DNA from: Spirochaetota bacterium
GTDB lineage: Bacteria > Spirochaetota > Brachyspiria > Brachyspirales > JACRPF01
Assembly (NCBI GenBank): GCA_016214035.1
Contig: JACRPF010000010.1
Span: forward strand, 1 to 64,000
DNA length: 64,000 nt
Reading direction: 5' to 3'
The notes beneath the pieces are model-generated. The model saw only the letters and a list, made by a program, of their open reading frames with translations, was not told where the DNA came from and did not search any database. Numbering within the stretch: the first letter of the stretch is position 1; each line of letters opens with the position of its first letter. The position numbers and the translations under genes are program-made. Positions 35,488 through 47,036 of this stretch are shown in pieces.

Positions 35488-37077
35488 ATGAGACAGCTTT
35501 TTCTTGGCATGTTACTATGTGCTGCAATAGTATATGCGGTACCGCCTGCGCCGCCGAAAGATATAGACGGCGGGCTGGTACTGCCGGACGTTAAAGTTGA
35601 AGGAACTGCGGGGGATAAACTCACCGAAAAGCGGGAAACGAATGCGGTTCCGAATCTTCGTGAACAGCAGGAGTTGTCACGGAAGATAAAGCTTTCCGAC
35701 CCGTCAGTGAAATTCGACCTGTCAGTCGATACCCCAACTCAGGGCGTGGCTGAATTTTTCACCCGATACGGAAGTTATAATCAGCTCGAAGCGCTTTTGT
35801 CGTTCGGCAGGGCGCTCACGTCATTCAATTACCTCGTGAATTTTGAACATCGTCGCGTTGATGGTGCGGGTTCGAATAATCATGTCTATGACAACAGCGA
35901 TATCAACCGTTCCCGGCTTGATGTGACCGTAGGGTCGGCGCAATCATCATGGCTCGGGAATGTGTTCTTTTCATTCAACGCTGATAAACGCGGATTATTC
36001 GACAATGCATTTTATACTTCGATAAACCGGCAGTCCGTATCGCTGACGATACGGAACGATTTTCTTGTGCTGCCGAAGGGAACGCTCACCTGGCTCCTTA
36101 CGGGCGACGCCAATAATGTGAAACTCGGCGGCCGCGCGGCATACACGAATAGTTCGCTGTTTGACGCCGATACCGAGAACTATTTTGCCGACACGGCTGT
36201 TTCATTCGGCTATCTGTTTTCCGACGAGAACTTTTTTGAAGCAAAAATGACCGGCGCCTTTGAGAAACATGACAGCGACCACACCGCGGGCACGAGCTAT
36301 CTTTTCGGCGCCGATGTGCGTGACGGTTTCTCGATCCTGAGCCGTTTCTTTTTTTCATTCGGCTTGAATCTCCATTATGCATCCGATAATGTCCTTTCAT
36401 GGTATCCGCGCGGTCTTTTCCGCTGGGTGATAACCGCCCCGGTATCGCTGTTCGTCCGTTATGACGGGCTGGATGCCATAGCGCCCCTGCGTACGCGATG
36501 CGTTCAGGCCGAGATACCGGTGGTGCCCGCCGGCGGTATCATCACACGTATGGATAACGCGCAGCTCGGCATTGAGTTCAAACAGCCGAATCTGCTGAGT
36601 ATGACCGTGTATGCATATGCGGAAGGGTTACGCGCAAATGACGCTTCCGCTTTCAGGACGAATGATGCGGGGCTGTATATCAATGAACGGGCGAAGGAAC
36701 GCCGGTTCGGCGGCGGATTCGACGGCGAGATGATGACCGGCTTTTTCCGCACTACGCTCACCATGCGTGCGGCATTTTTCGATGACCCGCTGTTGTATGA
36801 TTTTTATCCGCTCTTCGATATGCGGCTGACGGTTATTTTTACGCATCGCGAGTGGGGGGTGTCGGCGCAGGCGGGGCTGCCGCTGTCGGTTCAGTATCTG
36901 CGTTCAAGTCATGCAGGCGGCGCATTCTATTATCCGTACGTAGAATTTGAGAAGACATTCGAAGCGGTTGCATTAAATCTGAAAATGGATAATATATTTG
37001 ACGTTAATGCACGTTTGCCGCAGTTGTATCCGCACAGCGGGCGTACGTTCCATCTGGGCATACGGATCAAGATTTAA
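35488..37077 (+). CDS. TonB-dependent-receptor-like outer membrane beta-barrel
   Basis: 529 residues. A signal peptide (QLFLGMLLCAAIVYAVPPAPP) is followed by an N-terminal linker with LVLPDVKVEG, like the start of a TonB-receptor plug. There is no room for a whole plug domain. The rest is amphipathic strands. The C-terminus (NIFDVNARLPQLYPHSGRT, then FHLGIRIKI) matches TonB-receptor C-termini. It sits before a DUF4019 gene and an ExbB/TolQ gene on the same strand, which supports a role in energised uptake or barrel-linked transport. Confidence 0.75.
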   Translation: MRQLFLGMLLCAAIVYAVPPAPPKDIDGGLVLPDVKVEGTAGDKLTEKRETNAVPNLREQQELSRKIKLSDPSVKFDLSVDTPTQGVAEFFTRYGSYNQLEALLSFGRALTSFNYLVNFEHRRVDGAGSNNHVYDNSDINRSRLDVTVGSAQSSWLGNVFFSFNADKRGLFDNAFYTSINRQSVSLTIRNDFLVLPKGTLTWLLTGDANNVKLGGRAAYTNSSLFDADTENYFADTAVSFGYLFSDENFFEAKMTGAFEKHDSDHTAGTSYLFGADVRDGFSILSRFFFSFGLNLHYASDNVLSWYPRGLFRWVITAPVSLFVRYDGLDAIAPLRTRCVQAEIPVVPAGGIITRMDNAQLGIEFKQPNLLSMTVYAYAEGLRANDASAFRTNDAGLYINERAKERRFGGGFDGEMMTGFFRTTLTMRAAFFDDPLLYDFYPLFDMRLTVIFTHREWGVSAQAGLPLSVQYLRSSHAGGAFYYPYVEFEKTFEAVALNLKMDNIFDVNARLPQLYPHSGRTFHLGIRIKI

Positions 37078-37090
37078 TCCGGGAGGCATT

Positions 37091-37516
37091 ATGAAAACGA
37101 TTCACCGGTTCATGGTTCTCATTTTCGCTGCGGCGATTATTCCCTGTGCTGCAAAAACCGCCGTTACAAACGGAATTGATTTGCCGCTTACCGCGGCGAC
37201 AACGTGGCTTTCGGTCGTCGATGCGGGGAAATATGACAAAAGTTACGATGCCGCGGCGCAGTATCTCAAAAAAGCCATCAAAAAAGACCGATGGTCTGAA
37301 ATGCTTCGCGGCGTTCGCAAACCGTTCGGTAAAACGGTTTCCCGCTCGGAAACATCACGGGTTGAGAAGAAGTCGCTGCCGGGCGCGCCGGACGGGCAGT
37401 ATATCGTCTTCCAGTTCACCACGGTATTCGAACAGAAACTTTCCGCGGTGGAGACCGTTACCGTCATGAATGAGAAGGACGGTGTCTGGCGCGTGTGCGG
37501 CTATTTCATCAGGTGA
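37091..37516 (+). CDS. DUF4019-type exported protein
   Basis: 141 residues with a signal peptide (FMVLIFAAAIIPCAAK). The mature part (TTWLSVVDAGKYDKSYDAAA, ... GQYIVFQFTTVFEQKLSAVETV, ... GVWRVCGYFIR) fits the DUF4019 family of small NTF2-like envelope proteins. GGGAGG precedes the ATG at 37091. It lies between the barrel gene and the ExbB-like gene. Confidence 0.75.
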   Translation: MKTIHRFMVLIFAAAIIPCAAKTAVTNGIDLPLTAATTWLSVVDAGKYDKSYDAAAQYLKKAIKKDRWSEMLRGVRKPFGKTVSRSETSRVEKKSLPGAPDGQYIVFQFTTVFEQKLSAVETVTVMNEKDGVWRVCGYFIR

Positions 37517-37534
37517 GGCGCTTAAGGAGCATCT

Positions 37535-38185
37535 ATGTGGAGCATTGTTGATATCTTTGTAAAGGGCGGAATTGCGATGTATCCGATCGCCCTTTGTTCG
37601 GTACTGCTGGTCGCCTTCTGCATCGAAAAAGTAATCTATCTGCGCCGTGTGCGCATCGATGTCGATAATCTTATGGCCCGTATACGCGCGTCCATAGAAG
37701 CGGGAAAAGTCATGGAGGCGATAGCCATCTGTGAAGCAAATCCGACACCGATGGCGAATCTCATGCGGGCCGCATTGAAAAAAGCCGATACCGCCGACCG
37801 CGCATTGATACGCGAAGCTATTGAGGATGCGGCGAGTCTTGAGATGCCGCGCATTGAACGGTTCATTCCCGAGATGGCCACCATCGGCAGTGTTACACCG
37901 CTCCTCGGACTGCTCGGCACTATTTTCGGCATGATTCGCGCGTTCAATGTCATCGCCGTTCAGGGTACCGGTGATCCTCATGCGATGGCGGGCGGTATTT
38001 CCGAGGCGCTGATATCAACTGCCGCCGGGCTCATCGTGGCAATTCCCGCCGTGGCGTTGTACCGCTATTTTCAGCAGCGCGTGAACAGTTTCATCACCGA
38101 CATGGAATCGCGTTCTTCTGAAGTACTCGATCTCGTTTCTTCAAAGGATATTTCCAAGAAGAAAGCCAAATGGGATGAGATCTGA
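37535..38185 (+). CDS. MotA/TolQ/ExbB-type proton channel protein
   Basis: 216 residues with three membrane helices: about 12-30, then two after residue 105. The family core is IGSVTPLLGLLGTIFGMIRA and, later, EALISTAAGLIVAIPAVALYRYF. It energises TonB or Tol systems using the proton gradient. The normal ExbD/TolR partner does not follow; the next gene is a glycosyltransferase-like protein. Context favours ExbB for the upstream barrel. Confidence 0.92.
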   Translation: MWSIVDIFVKGGIAMYPIALCSVLLVAFCIEKVIYLRRVRIDVDNLMARIRASIEAGKVMEAIAICEANPTPMANLMRAALKKADTADRALIREAIEDAASLEMPRIERFIPEMATIGSVTPLLGLLGTIFGMIRAFNVIAVQGTGDPHAMAGGISEALISTAAGLIVAIPAVALYRYFQQRVNSFITDMESRSSEVLDLVSSKDISKKKAKWDEI

Positions 38186-38236
38186 CGTGCGATTTGAACT
38201 GAATACCGATATCCGTATCCGGTAACGCACAACGAC

Positions 38237-39766
38237 ATGAATGCGCTAGACACACTTCGCAAGAATCCATTGCTCATATTCGGTGTTGTTCTTTCAGCCA
38301 TACTTCTCGTGATAAAAATATTTTTTATCACGAATACCATGGTAGCCGACGACGAGGCGCATTACGCGCTCTGGGCGCATCATCTGGCGCTCGGTTATTT
38401 TGACCACGAACCGATGATAGCGTATATGAATCTGCTGTTCACCACGCTTTTCGGCGAGACATCATTCGGTCTTCGTCTCGGGGGCATCATCGTTCATCTT
38501 GCGGGATCGTTCGTCCTGTATCTGCTCGGCAAAGACGTACGGGATGCGGCAACCGGATTCGTGCTCGTGATACTCTGGAACCTGACGCCGTTCTTTGCGG
38601 GAAACTCATTCATCGTCACCACCGATACGCCGTCGCTCCTGTTTCTGTTCACGGCGGTATGGCTGTATCACAACGCGTTTTTCAAGGATAAACGGTATTT
38701 TTATATCGCCGGGCTTGCGCTCGGACTCGCGCTGTTCTCGCGTATATCCGCGGCCGGCGTCGGTCTCGGGATTGCGGTTTTTGTGCTGACATCCGGCAAA
38801 CGGTTCGTGTATCTTCGCTCGAAAGAGTTGTGGATATCGGTACTTATTGCTCTTCTCGTTTATACGCCGTTTCTTATCTGGAACGCACAGAATGAATGGG
38901 CGTTTTTTGATTTTGCATTCGGCAGACAGGTTAAAAAAGCCGGCGGCGGCTTGAAAGGACTTCTTGAGACCTGGGGCGGACAGCTCGGATTGTATTTTCC
39001 TGTCATGTTTTTTTCACTGGCTGTGCTGATGCCGGTGACGCTCCTGACCACCGTACGCCGCGTGATTACCGGTGCTCCCGATGAAAAAGACGACAGCGCG
39101 AAACGTTTTTTCTTTGCCGTCATATCGTTCGTGCCGTTCTGCTATATTTTTTATAAGTCGCTTACCGCCAAAGTCGAGGCGAACTGGCCGGCATTCATCT
39201 ATCCGGGCGTGACCGTGCTGTTGGCGCTTTTCCTGACAGCCCGTTCTGAGCGGCGCCGCTGGCGGATGGGCGTATTCACCGTGAATAATATCATCTCCTT
39301 TGCCGCGATAGCCGCAGTGCTCATACATACAGTAACGCCGTTTCTTCCGGTCTCTGAACAGCTTGATGTTACACGGCGGTATCACTATTATCAGGCGTTC
39401 AACGGTTCGCTCAAGGACTTTTACAGCACATCGATGGATACGAACACACGGATAGCGGGACTCAATTATCAGGTGCCGTCCCTGGCGAACTTTTATCTGA
39501 AACCGAAGCGAGAGGCGGTGTGCCTTGACCTCGGGACGTATCATCCCACGGTGTTCAATTTCTGGTATCGCGACAGCGCCTTCATCGGTGAGGATATGTA
39601 TATCATCATCCCGTCGACGGATAATACCAGCATCATAGCAGCGTCAAATCATTTCACGGATTTTAAAATGCTGAGGTCGTTTGATTCACTGCGTAACGGA
39701 AAACCGGTATCGTCGTTCACGGTGTATCATGGACGGCGATATCTCGGTAACGGAAAAAAACAGTAG
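38237..39766 (+). CDS. GT39/ArnT-like membrane glycosyltransferase
   Basis: 509 residues with about ten membrane helices. The first periplasmic loop has DDEAHYALWAHHLALG, the acidic motif of the PMT/ArnT (GT-C) fold, and then FDHEPMIAYMNLL. Such enzymes move a sugar from a polyprenyl-phosphate carrier to lipid or protein on the outer face of the inner membrane. A soluble C-terminal portion follows. Substrate unknown. Confidence 0.88.
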   Translation: MNALDTLRKNPLLIFGVVLSAILLVIKIFFITNTMVADDEAHYALWAHHLALGYFDHEPMIAYMNLLFTTLFGETSFGLRLGGIIVHLAGSFVLYLLGKDVRDAATGFVLVILWNLTPFFAGNSFIVTTDTPSLLFLFTAVWLYHNAFFKDKRYFYIAGLALGLALFSRISAAGVGLGIAVFVLTSGKRFVYLRSKELWISVLIALLVYTPFLIWNAQNEWAFFDFAFGRQVKKAGGGLKGLLETWGGQLGLYFPVMFFSLAVLMPVTLLTTVRRVITGAPDEKDDSAKRFFFAVISFVPFCYIFYKSLTAKVEANWPAFIYPGVTVLLALFLTARSERRRWRMGVFTVNNIISFAAIAAVLIHTVTPFLPVSEQLDVTRRYHYYQAFNGSLKDFYSTSMDTNTRIAGLNYQVPSLANFYLKPKREAVCLDLGTYHPTVFNFWYRDSAFIGEDMYIIIPSTDNTSIIAASNHFTDFKMLRSFDSLRNGKPVSSFTVYHGRRYLGNGKKQ

Positions 39767-41800
<2,034 letters not shown>

Positions 41801-41814
41801 TACAGCGATAAAAA

Positions 41815-41850
41815 AAACGCAGGCGCGGTGATATCACCGCGCCTGCGTTT
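41815..41850. terminator. bidirectional terminator between ligA and the MalG-like gene
   Basis: A perfect 36-bp palindrome: two 18-bp arms (41815-41832 and 41833-41850) with AAACGCAGGCGCGG at the left edge. A-run on the left and T-run on the right let it end both convergent transcripts. Confidence 0.88.
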
Positions 41851-41866
41851 TATGTTTTGTGTACTA

Positions 41867-43933
41867 CTACTTAAACGTCGGAATGACAATCCCCTCAAGG
41901 ATGACCTTCTGTGCCATAAGGAATACGATGAGTGTCGGTATCGACGTGATCACGAGCGACGCCATGAGCATCGGTACGGACGCGAACATCTGATATTCGT
42001 AGAGGAACACCATGAGTGTCCACATCTTCGGGTCCTGACAGGTGAGGAACGCATGCATGAATGCGCCGTAGGCATGCGTGAACGCGTTCAGCGCCATGAC
42101 CGCCATGATGGGGCGCGACAGCGGAAGTGTTACGTTCCAGAAAAGCTGAATCTCGTTGGCGCCGTCGATAAGCCCCGCTTCATATAATTCCGGCGGTATC
42201 GTATCGAAGAAACCTTTGAGAAGGAATATGCTGTAGCCGCTTGCGAGCCCCGGAAGGATGAGCGCCCAGAAGCTGTTCATGAGCGTTACCGAGAGCGGTA
42301 TATCGTACTGTTTGGCGACATTCGGCACCAGATATCCCGCGAGGAAGAGCGTAACGGCGAAACCGACGGTTGCCGCAAGCCAGAGGGGTATCTTTATCTT
42401 GAGCTTCTGAAGATTGATGACAAGCGCTATAAAGAACAATGCGCAGACAGCAACCACCAGTATCTGCACCAACGGAAACGCTTTTACCGACAGAAAGTTC
42501 GGTATCATGAGCACTTCCGCGGGGAAAGCCATAGTGCCGAGCAGGAACAGCAGGATGTAATGCGATTCCTTGAGCCGGAACCGCGACATGGCGTATGCGG
42601 CCATGGGGTTGACCGTGAGCGTTGATACAATCGACAGTATGATGTAAATCAGCGTGACCATGAGCGCATCACCGTGAAGCGCGATGAAGTTGAATCCTTT
42701 GAGGAAATTGTAGGAGAAATAGGTCCAGCGCATCTGTGATTTTTCCCGTACAAAACGTTCCGCATGAAGGGCCGCATACGGAAGGCGAATATCTTCCCAT
42801 GAACCGTACTTCGTGCCATAGGTATTGTTGAGCGCGGACAATGTGCCGTATTTTTTTATCAGAAACGGACGGTATTCCTCTTCAGGACGGGCAAGGGAAA
42901 GCGCATCGAGCGGGCAATAGTTTGTGCTTGCAACGAAGACGTTCCAGACACCCATCTGCGCTTCGACGAACGGCAGGCGTTCAGTGAGCGGGAAGTATGC
43001 GGTGCCGCGGCGTTTAAGATACTGCAGCCATGACGCTTGGGCTTTCTTTGTGTCAATTCTGAGAAATCGCGTTGGCGCTCCACGGAGGAACTTGTCCTTT
43101 ATCTCAGGCCCCATTCGTCCCGCCATGAGGTCGTCATAGGTGAGTTTGGCCAGGTTCGGTTTTCCGTAAATGTTCGTTTCCGGTTTGAATGACGCCGGGA
43201 GCGGCATCTTTGTCTTTGACATGAATGCGTAAAGTGCACCGTCCGCGCTGAACAGCGATATCGATTCCGGCTTTTGGGAATTGATAAAGGTGATGCTGTC
43301 TTTCGCCGCGGTATAATTGGTATCAAGTCTGCGATGCTGCTGCTGCGGGAAAAAAGCGATATCGTTCACGTTCTGGTAGGTCTGATTGTGGGCTTTATTG
43401 ATGCCCTGCAGCGTCTTGTACTTTGCAAAGAGCCAGGTGATGTACATGTCACGGAAATTGTAGGGTGAACTTGCGTCGCGCAGGAACGCCGGGAATTTGT
43501 ATTCGCTGGAACAGTTATTAGTGATGAAAAATGCGAAATCGGACGCCATTGCTTTCCGTTTCACCGGATCCATGGTGAGCACCGGCGCTAGATCCTTGTC
43601 GGTGACGGCGAACGGAGTGAACCAGTCGTCCTTGCCGAACCAGGTTGACAATTCCGCCATATTCGGGTTGTTGCGGAAATTGCCCTGTGATACGTTCATG
43701 CAGTCCGGGGAAATGTCGAGGATGTACTTCTTGAACAGGAAGGGATCGCTCGTCCAATAACGCGGCATCAATCGGTATTCGATGACGTCTGAGTTGCCCG
43801 TGGTGGACATGGTAACCATGAGCAGGAACGGGTACACCATGGTGACCGCTCCCGCCATGAGGATGATATACAGCGAGAGTATGAGCAGGCGAACGGTTAT
43901 ATGCTTTCTTCCTACAGTGCTTATGAGTGCCAT
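41867..43933 (-). CDS. MalG-type sugar ABC permease with large extracytoplasmic insert
   Basis: 688 residues, against about 280 for the family. The first membrane helix is at 15-42. Residues about 45-415 are a soluble insert facing the periplasm. The core resumes at about 418 with MVTLIYIILSIVSTLTVNPM, and the EAA loop is PPELYEAGLIDGANEIQLF (580-598). A second insert (about 488-550, two membrane helices) sits between PNFLSVKAFPL and SFWALILP. The big insert contains two copies of a YxTLxxxNxxxxxxY...DI motif (about 169-192 and 360-382). It follows the SBP-MalF fusion by 30 bases with AAGGAG. Confidence 0.92.
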   Translation of the reverse strand: MALISTVGRKHITVRLLILSLYIILMAGAVTMVYPFLLMVTMSTTGNSDVIEYRLMPRYWTSDPFLFKKYILDISPDCMNVSQGNFRNNPNMAELSTWFGKDDWFTPFAVTDKDLAPVLTMDPVKRKAMASDFAFFITNNCSSEYKFPAFLRDASSPYNFRDMYITWLFAKYKTLQGINKAHNQTYQNVNDIAFFPQQQHRRLDTNYTAAKDSITFINSQKPESISLFSADGALYAFMSKTKMPLPASFKPETNIYGKPNLAKLTYDDLMAGRMGPEIKDKFLRGAPTRFLRIDTKKAQASWLQYLKRRGTAYFPLTERLPFVEAQMGVWNVFVASTNYCPLDALSLARPEEEYRPFLIKKYGTLSALNNTYGTKYGSWEDIRLPYAALHAERFVREKSQMRWTYFSYNFLKGFNFIALHGDALMVTLIYIILSIVSTLTVNPMAAYAMSRFRLKESHYILLFLLGTMAFPAEVLMIPNFLSVKAFPLVQILVVAVCALFFIALVINLQKLKIKIPLWLAATVGFAVTLFLAGYLVPNVAKQYDIPLSVTLMNSFWALILPGLASGYSIFLLKGFFDTIPPELYEAGLIDGANEIQLFWNVTLPLSRPIMAVMALNAFTHAYGAFMHAFLTCQDPKMWTLMVFLYEYQMFASVPMLMASLVITSIPTLIVFLMAQKVILEGIVIPTFK

Positions 43934-43963
43934 TGCTGTTCTCCTTGAATGCCGTGACCGCGG

Positions 43964-46900
43964 TCAGTGGCTGCCGGCGCTTCCGCCGCCGGTCTTGCTT
44001 TCTACGCTGGTGCTTCTGAACTGCAGTTTGTTCATGATGCGCAGCTGGTTGAATGTGAAGCCGATGAGCAGTGATCCGATGATCCATGCCATTGCCGTGG
44101 ACATGCCGAAGTCGAGGTAGAGGAATGCGTTAAACCAGATGGCGAGTCCCACCGTCGTTGTCTTGTCTTCCGGGCCGCCGCCGGTCATGACGAATATGTT
44201 CTGCGAGGCGTGCATGGCGCCAACCACGGCGCCGACGAAATTGATGATGACGAGCGCCTTGAGGTTCGGGTATGTGACATGCACCATCTTTTTCCAGAAA
44301 CCGGCGCCGTCAATATCGGCTGCCTCGTACTGGGCATCGGGGATGCCTTTGAGCGCGGCGAGATAGATGAGACAGCCCGCTCCCGCATGCGCCCAGATGC
44401 CGGGCACGATGACCCAGAGCATTGCCATGTTCGGGTCCTGCAGGAATTTCTGCGGTTTGAAATCGAATGCGCTGAAGAACATGCGGAATATTCCGCCGAA
44501 ACCTTCGCGTATCATCGTGTTGATGAGGAGATATCCGATAAAGAGGATGATAAGTCCGCCGATGATGCCGGCGAAGGACTTTTCAAGTTTTTCATTGCGT
44601 TTATTGAAAACCTGTGTCATGCAGAGCGCGGCGATGACGGCAAATCCGATACAGATGAGGAGTTTTACCGCAACAGCGAGTCCTATCGGCCACCCGTTGA
44701 ACGCGAGCATGAACTGGTTGATGACGCCCTGTTTTGACGTATCGAACAGCAGTCCTTTCCAGAGGAACATAGTCACGATGCCGGTGGTTACTGCGGGCAG
44801 ATAGTAGAGGGTTCTGAACAGCACTTTGCCCTTGGGTATTTCCGTAAGCAGAATCGCCAGCATAATGGGGACAAGGAACCCCAGGCCGATGGATAGAACC
44901 ACATACTGCACTGTCTGCAGGAGATACTGCCAGAATGTAGCCTGGAAAACGACCTCGACGAAATTCCGCATCCCGACATATTTCGAACCGCCGAGTATCT
45001 TATAATCCTGGAACGCCATGAGCGTACCGCGTATGAGCGGGTAATACGCCCAGATGATGATTGTTGCAACCGCGGGTATAAGGAACAGCCACGCGTACAT
45101 TCGCCTCCGTCCCGGATGTCCCCCGACACCGAATCCTTCATCGTTACGACGGCGTTCCGCCTTGATCATCGCGCGAACGATGAATGCTCCGAATCCGAGG
45201 ATGCCTGCCATGCCGAGTGCAAAAAGTATCCAGCCGAACACCGAACGGCGCTTCACTTCTTTTTCCGGCATCTTGCCGAGTATGGTGTCGTTTACGCGGG
45301 TGACCATCGCGGTCATGACATTGGTCGTGTTTTTTTTGTATTCACCGGTGACCATGTCAATAGGATCGTTGGCGATGGCGTCAACGGTGTTTCTGAACTC
45401 GCGCGAGAGCACGTGCATGAACCCGCGCGGATAGGGGATAATGTGACCGAAATTATCGACATGTTCCCACATCTCAAGGCGTTCCTTCGGTATGCGGACC
45501 AGAATATCCTCATACCCGACGCTCTTGAGAATCGACGGGCGCACCTGTTCCTGAACACCGAAGTCGATATACACTTTAACTTTGATCGCCTGCGCTTCCG
45601 GACCGGTCATGAACTCGATGTATTTCCATGCCGCTTCGCGTATCTTGTCCGCGTCGCCGCGGCCCGGTTTGTCTTCTGCCGCAATAGTTGAATTGATGCC
45701 GAGGTGGTGTCCGCCGATTGTCGTGGCAAGCGCTTCGCCTTCATATGAAGGAATGCTGGCAATAGTCCATTCGGTCGGGTCTGCGTTGACGTCCTGCGTT
45801 CCGCTTTCCGTGAGGAAGATGAAACGCATGCCGTAATATTTTTCCTTGACGTCGCGTCCTACCTGCGAGGTGCCCATATCGATGACGCCGTAGTAGATGC
45901 GGTTGAGCACTTTCTTGTCGGTGAGATCGAACTTGTCTCCCGAAAACGGATCGACAGCAACCCGCTGCTTGATCATGGCGGGGGTGACGTCGAACTCATG
46001 GCCTTTGTGGCGAATCCAAGGCTGATGGATGACGCGGCGATAGAAATCAAGTGCGCGCATCGCTTTCGGGCGTTCGGTGTGCATTTTCCACTTGACAGCT
46101 TCCATGCTGTATTCCGCGGGAAGGCCGAGTGCGGCAAGTTTTTTCTTGTTCTCTTCAACACGCGCGTAATAGGTCTTTTCATCATTGACCTCGATACCGA
46201 GCCGGCGATAGTCGACCGGCGGTACGGGCACTTCGAACTCTTTTCCGTCTTTTTCGAAATAGGGGACGACCACGTCACCGCCGGCAGCCCATACCATCTG
46301 CAGGTAGAACCAGCCGACACCGGCGCTCGGGTACTGCGGCATGAGTCCGTAGGTAAGCGGCATAGAAGGATCGGGCTTTTCCTCTTTGGAAGGATCGTAC
46401 GTCATCTTCCGGGCGAATTCATAGAGTTCGTCCCAGTTTTTGGGACGTTTGCCTGCGAGGTTATTTCGCGCGAATGTGGGATTGTGGCAAAGTATGACTT
46501 CAGGTGCATAGTAATACGGCACGGTATAGATATTTCCGCCGCTGTGGCACAATTCCCAGACGCTTGACGGAGCCGCGATGCCGGCATATTTTTTGCCGGT
46601 GCGTTTCTCAAAGTCCGAGAGATATTTATTGAGCGAGAGGAGGAATCCCTGCGTGCGGTAGTCCGACACTTTCCGTTCCGTGAGATAGAAGACGTCCGGT
46701 GCAACGCCCCCGGCCACGGAGAGGAACTCGGTGCTTTCCGAGCCCATGTTCGCATCGATTTTGATGGGTACGAGCGCCTTCACCCGGTATTCAGGGTGGC
46801 GGCGTACGAATTCATCGAACACTACGCGGCGGGAAATCCAGTCCGGCGATCCGGCGAAACTTGACGGTACGTTCCATAACCGCAGTTCAGTCGGTTCTTC

Positions 46901-46972
46901 GGTACTCGCGGCTATCGTGTCGGCAAAAGCGGTGACGGCGGCGAGCGCCAGAAGGAGTAGGATTCGTTTCAT
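43964..46972 (-). CDS. fusion of sugar-binding protein and MalF-type ABC permease
   Basis: 1002 residues. A signal peptide (1-18) leads to a complete type-1 solute-binding domain (about 25-560; LRLWNVPSSF, FDEFVRRHPEYRVK, AAWKYIEFMTGPEAQ). A membrane helix (578-602) and a basic cytosolic linker connect it to a MalF-like permease (from about 625; EAA loop QYEAADIDGAGFWKKM, 881-896). A block of about 80 residues with two extra membrane helices (761-842) is inserted just before LQDPNMAMLWVIV. The binding protein is thereby tethered to its own channel. GAGGTG precedes the ATG. No ATPase is encoded next to it. Confidence 0.93.
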   Translation of the reverse strand: MKRILLLLALAAVTAFADTIAASTEEPTELRLWNVPSSFAGSPDWISRRVVFDEFVRRHPEYRVKALVPIKIDANMGSESTEFLSVAGGVAPDVFYLTERKVSDYRTQGFLLSLNKYLSDFEKRTGKKYAGIAAPSSVWELCHSGGNIYTVPYYYAPEVILCHNPTFARNNLAGKRPKNWDELYEFARKMTYDPSKEEKPDPSMPLTYGLMPQYPSAGVGWFYLQMVWAAGGDVVVPYFEKDGKEFEVPVPPVDYRRLGIEVNDEKTYYARVEENKKKLAALGLPAEYSMEAVKWKMHTERPKAMRALDFYRRVIHQPWIRHKGHEFDVTPAMIKQRVAVDPFSGDKFDLTDKKVLNRIYYGVIDMGTSQVGRDVKEKYYGMRFIFLTESGTQDVNADPTEWTIASIPSYEGEALATTIGGHHLGINSTIAAEDKPGRGDADKIREAAWKYIEFMTGPEAQAIKVKVYIDFGVQEQVRPSILKSVGYEDILVRIPKERLEMWEHVDNFGHIIPYPRGFMHVLSREFRNTVDAIANDPIDMVTGEYKKNTTNVMTAMVTRVNDTILGKMPEKEVKRRSVFGWILFALGMAGILGFGAFIVRAMIKAERRRNDEGFGVGGHPGRRRMYAWLFLIPAVATIIIWAYYPLIRGTLMAFQDYKILGGSKYVGMRNFVEVVFQATFWQYLLQTVQYVVLSIGLGFLVPIMLAILLTEIPKGKVLFRTLYYLPAVTTGIVTMFLWKGLLFDTSKQGVINQFMLAFNGWPIGLAVAVKLLICIGFAVIAALCMTQVFNKRNEKLEKSFAGIIGGLIILFIGYLLINTMIREGFGGIFRMFFSAFDFKPQKFLQDPNMAMLWVIVPGIWAHAGAGCLIYLAALKGIPDAQYEAADIDGAGFWKKMVHVTYPNLKALVIINFVGAVVGAMHASQNIFVMTGGGPEDKTTTVGLAIWFNAFLYLDFGMSTAMAWIIGSLLIGFTFNQLRIMNKLQFRSTSVESKTGGGSAGSH

Positions 46973-47007
46973 GGAAGCACCTCGTTTTTCATATCAAGTG
47001 TTACTGC

Positions 47008-47036
47008 AGTATACTGTACTGTGTATCGTCTGTAAA
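47008..47036 (-). promoter_or_regulatory. promoter of the SBP-permease operon
   Basis: Minus strand: TTTACA (47036-47031), 17 bp, TATACT (47013-47008). The -10 box ends 36 bases before the first base of the ATG, as in the glycosidase-like and sulfatase promoters. The 12-mer CTGCAGTATACT (47004-47015) recurs inverted at 50257-50268. Confidence 0.7.
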
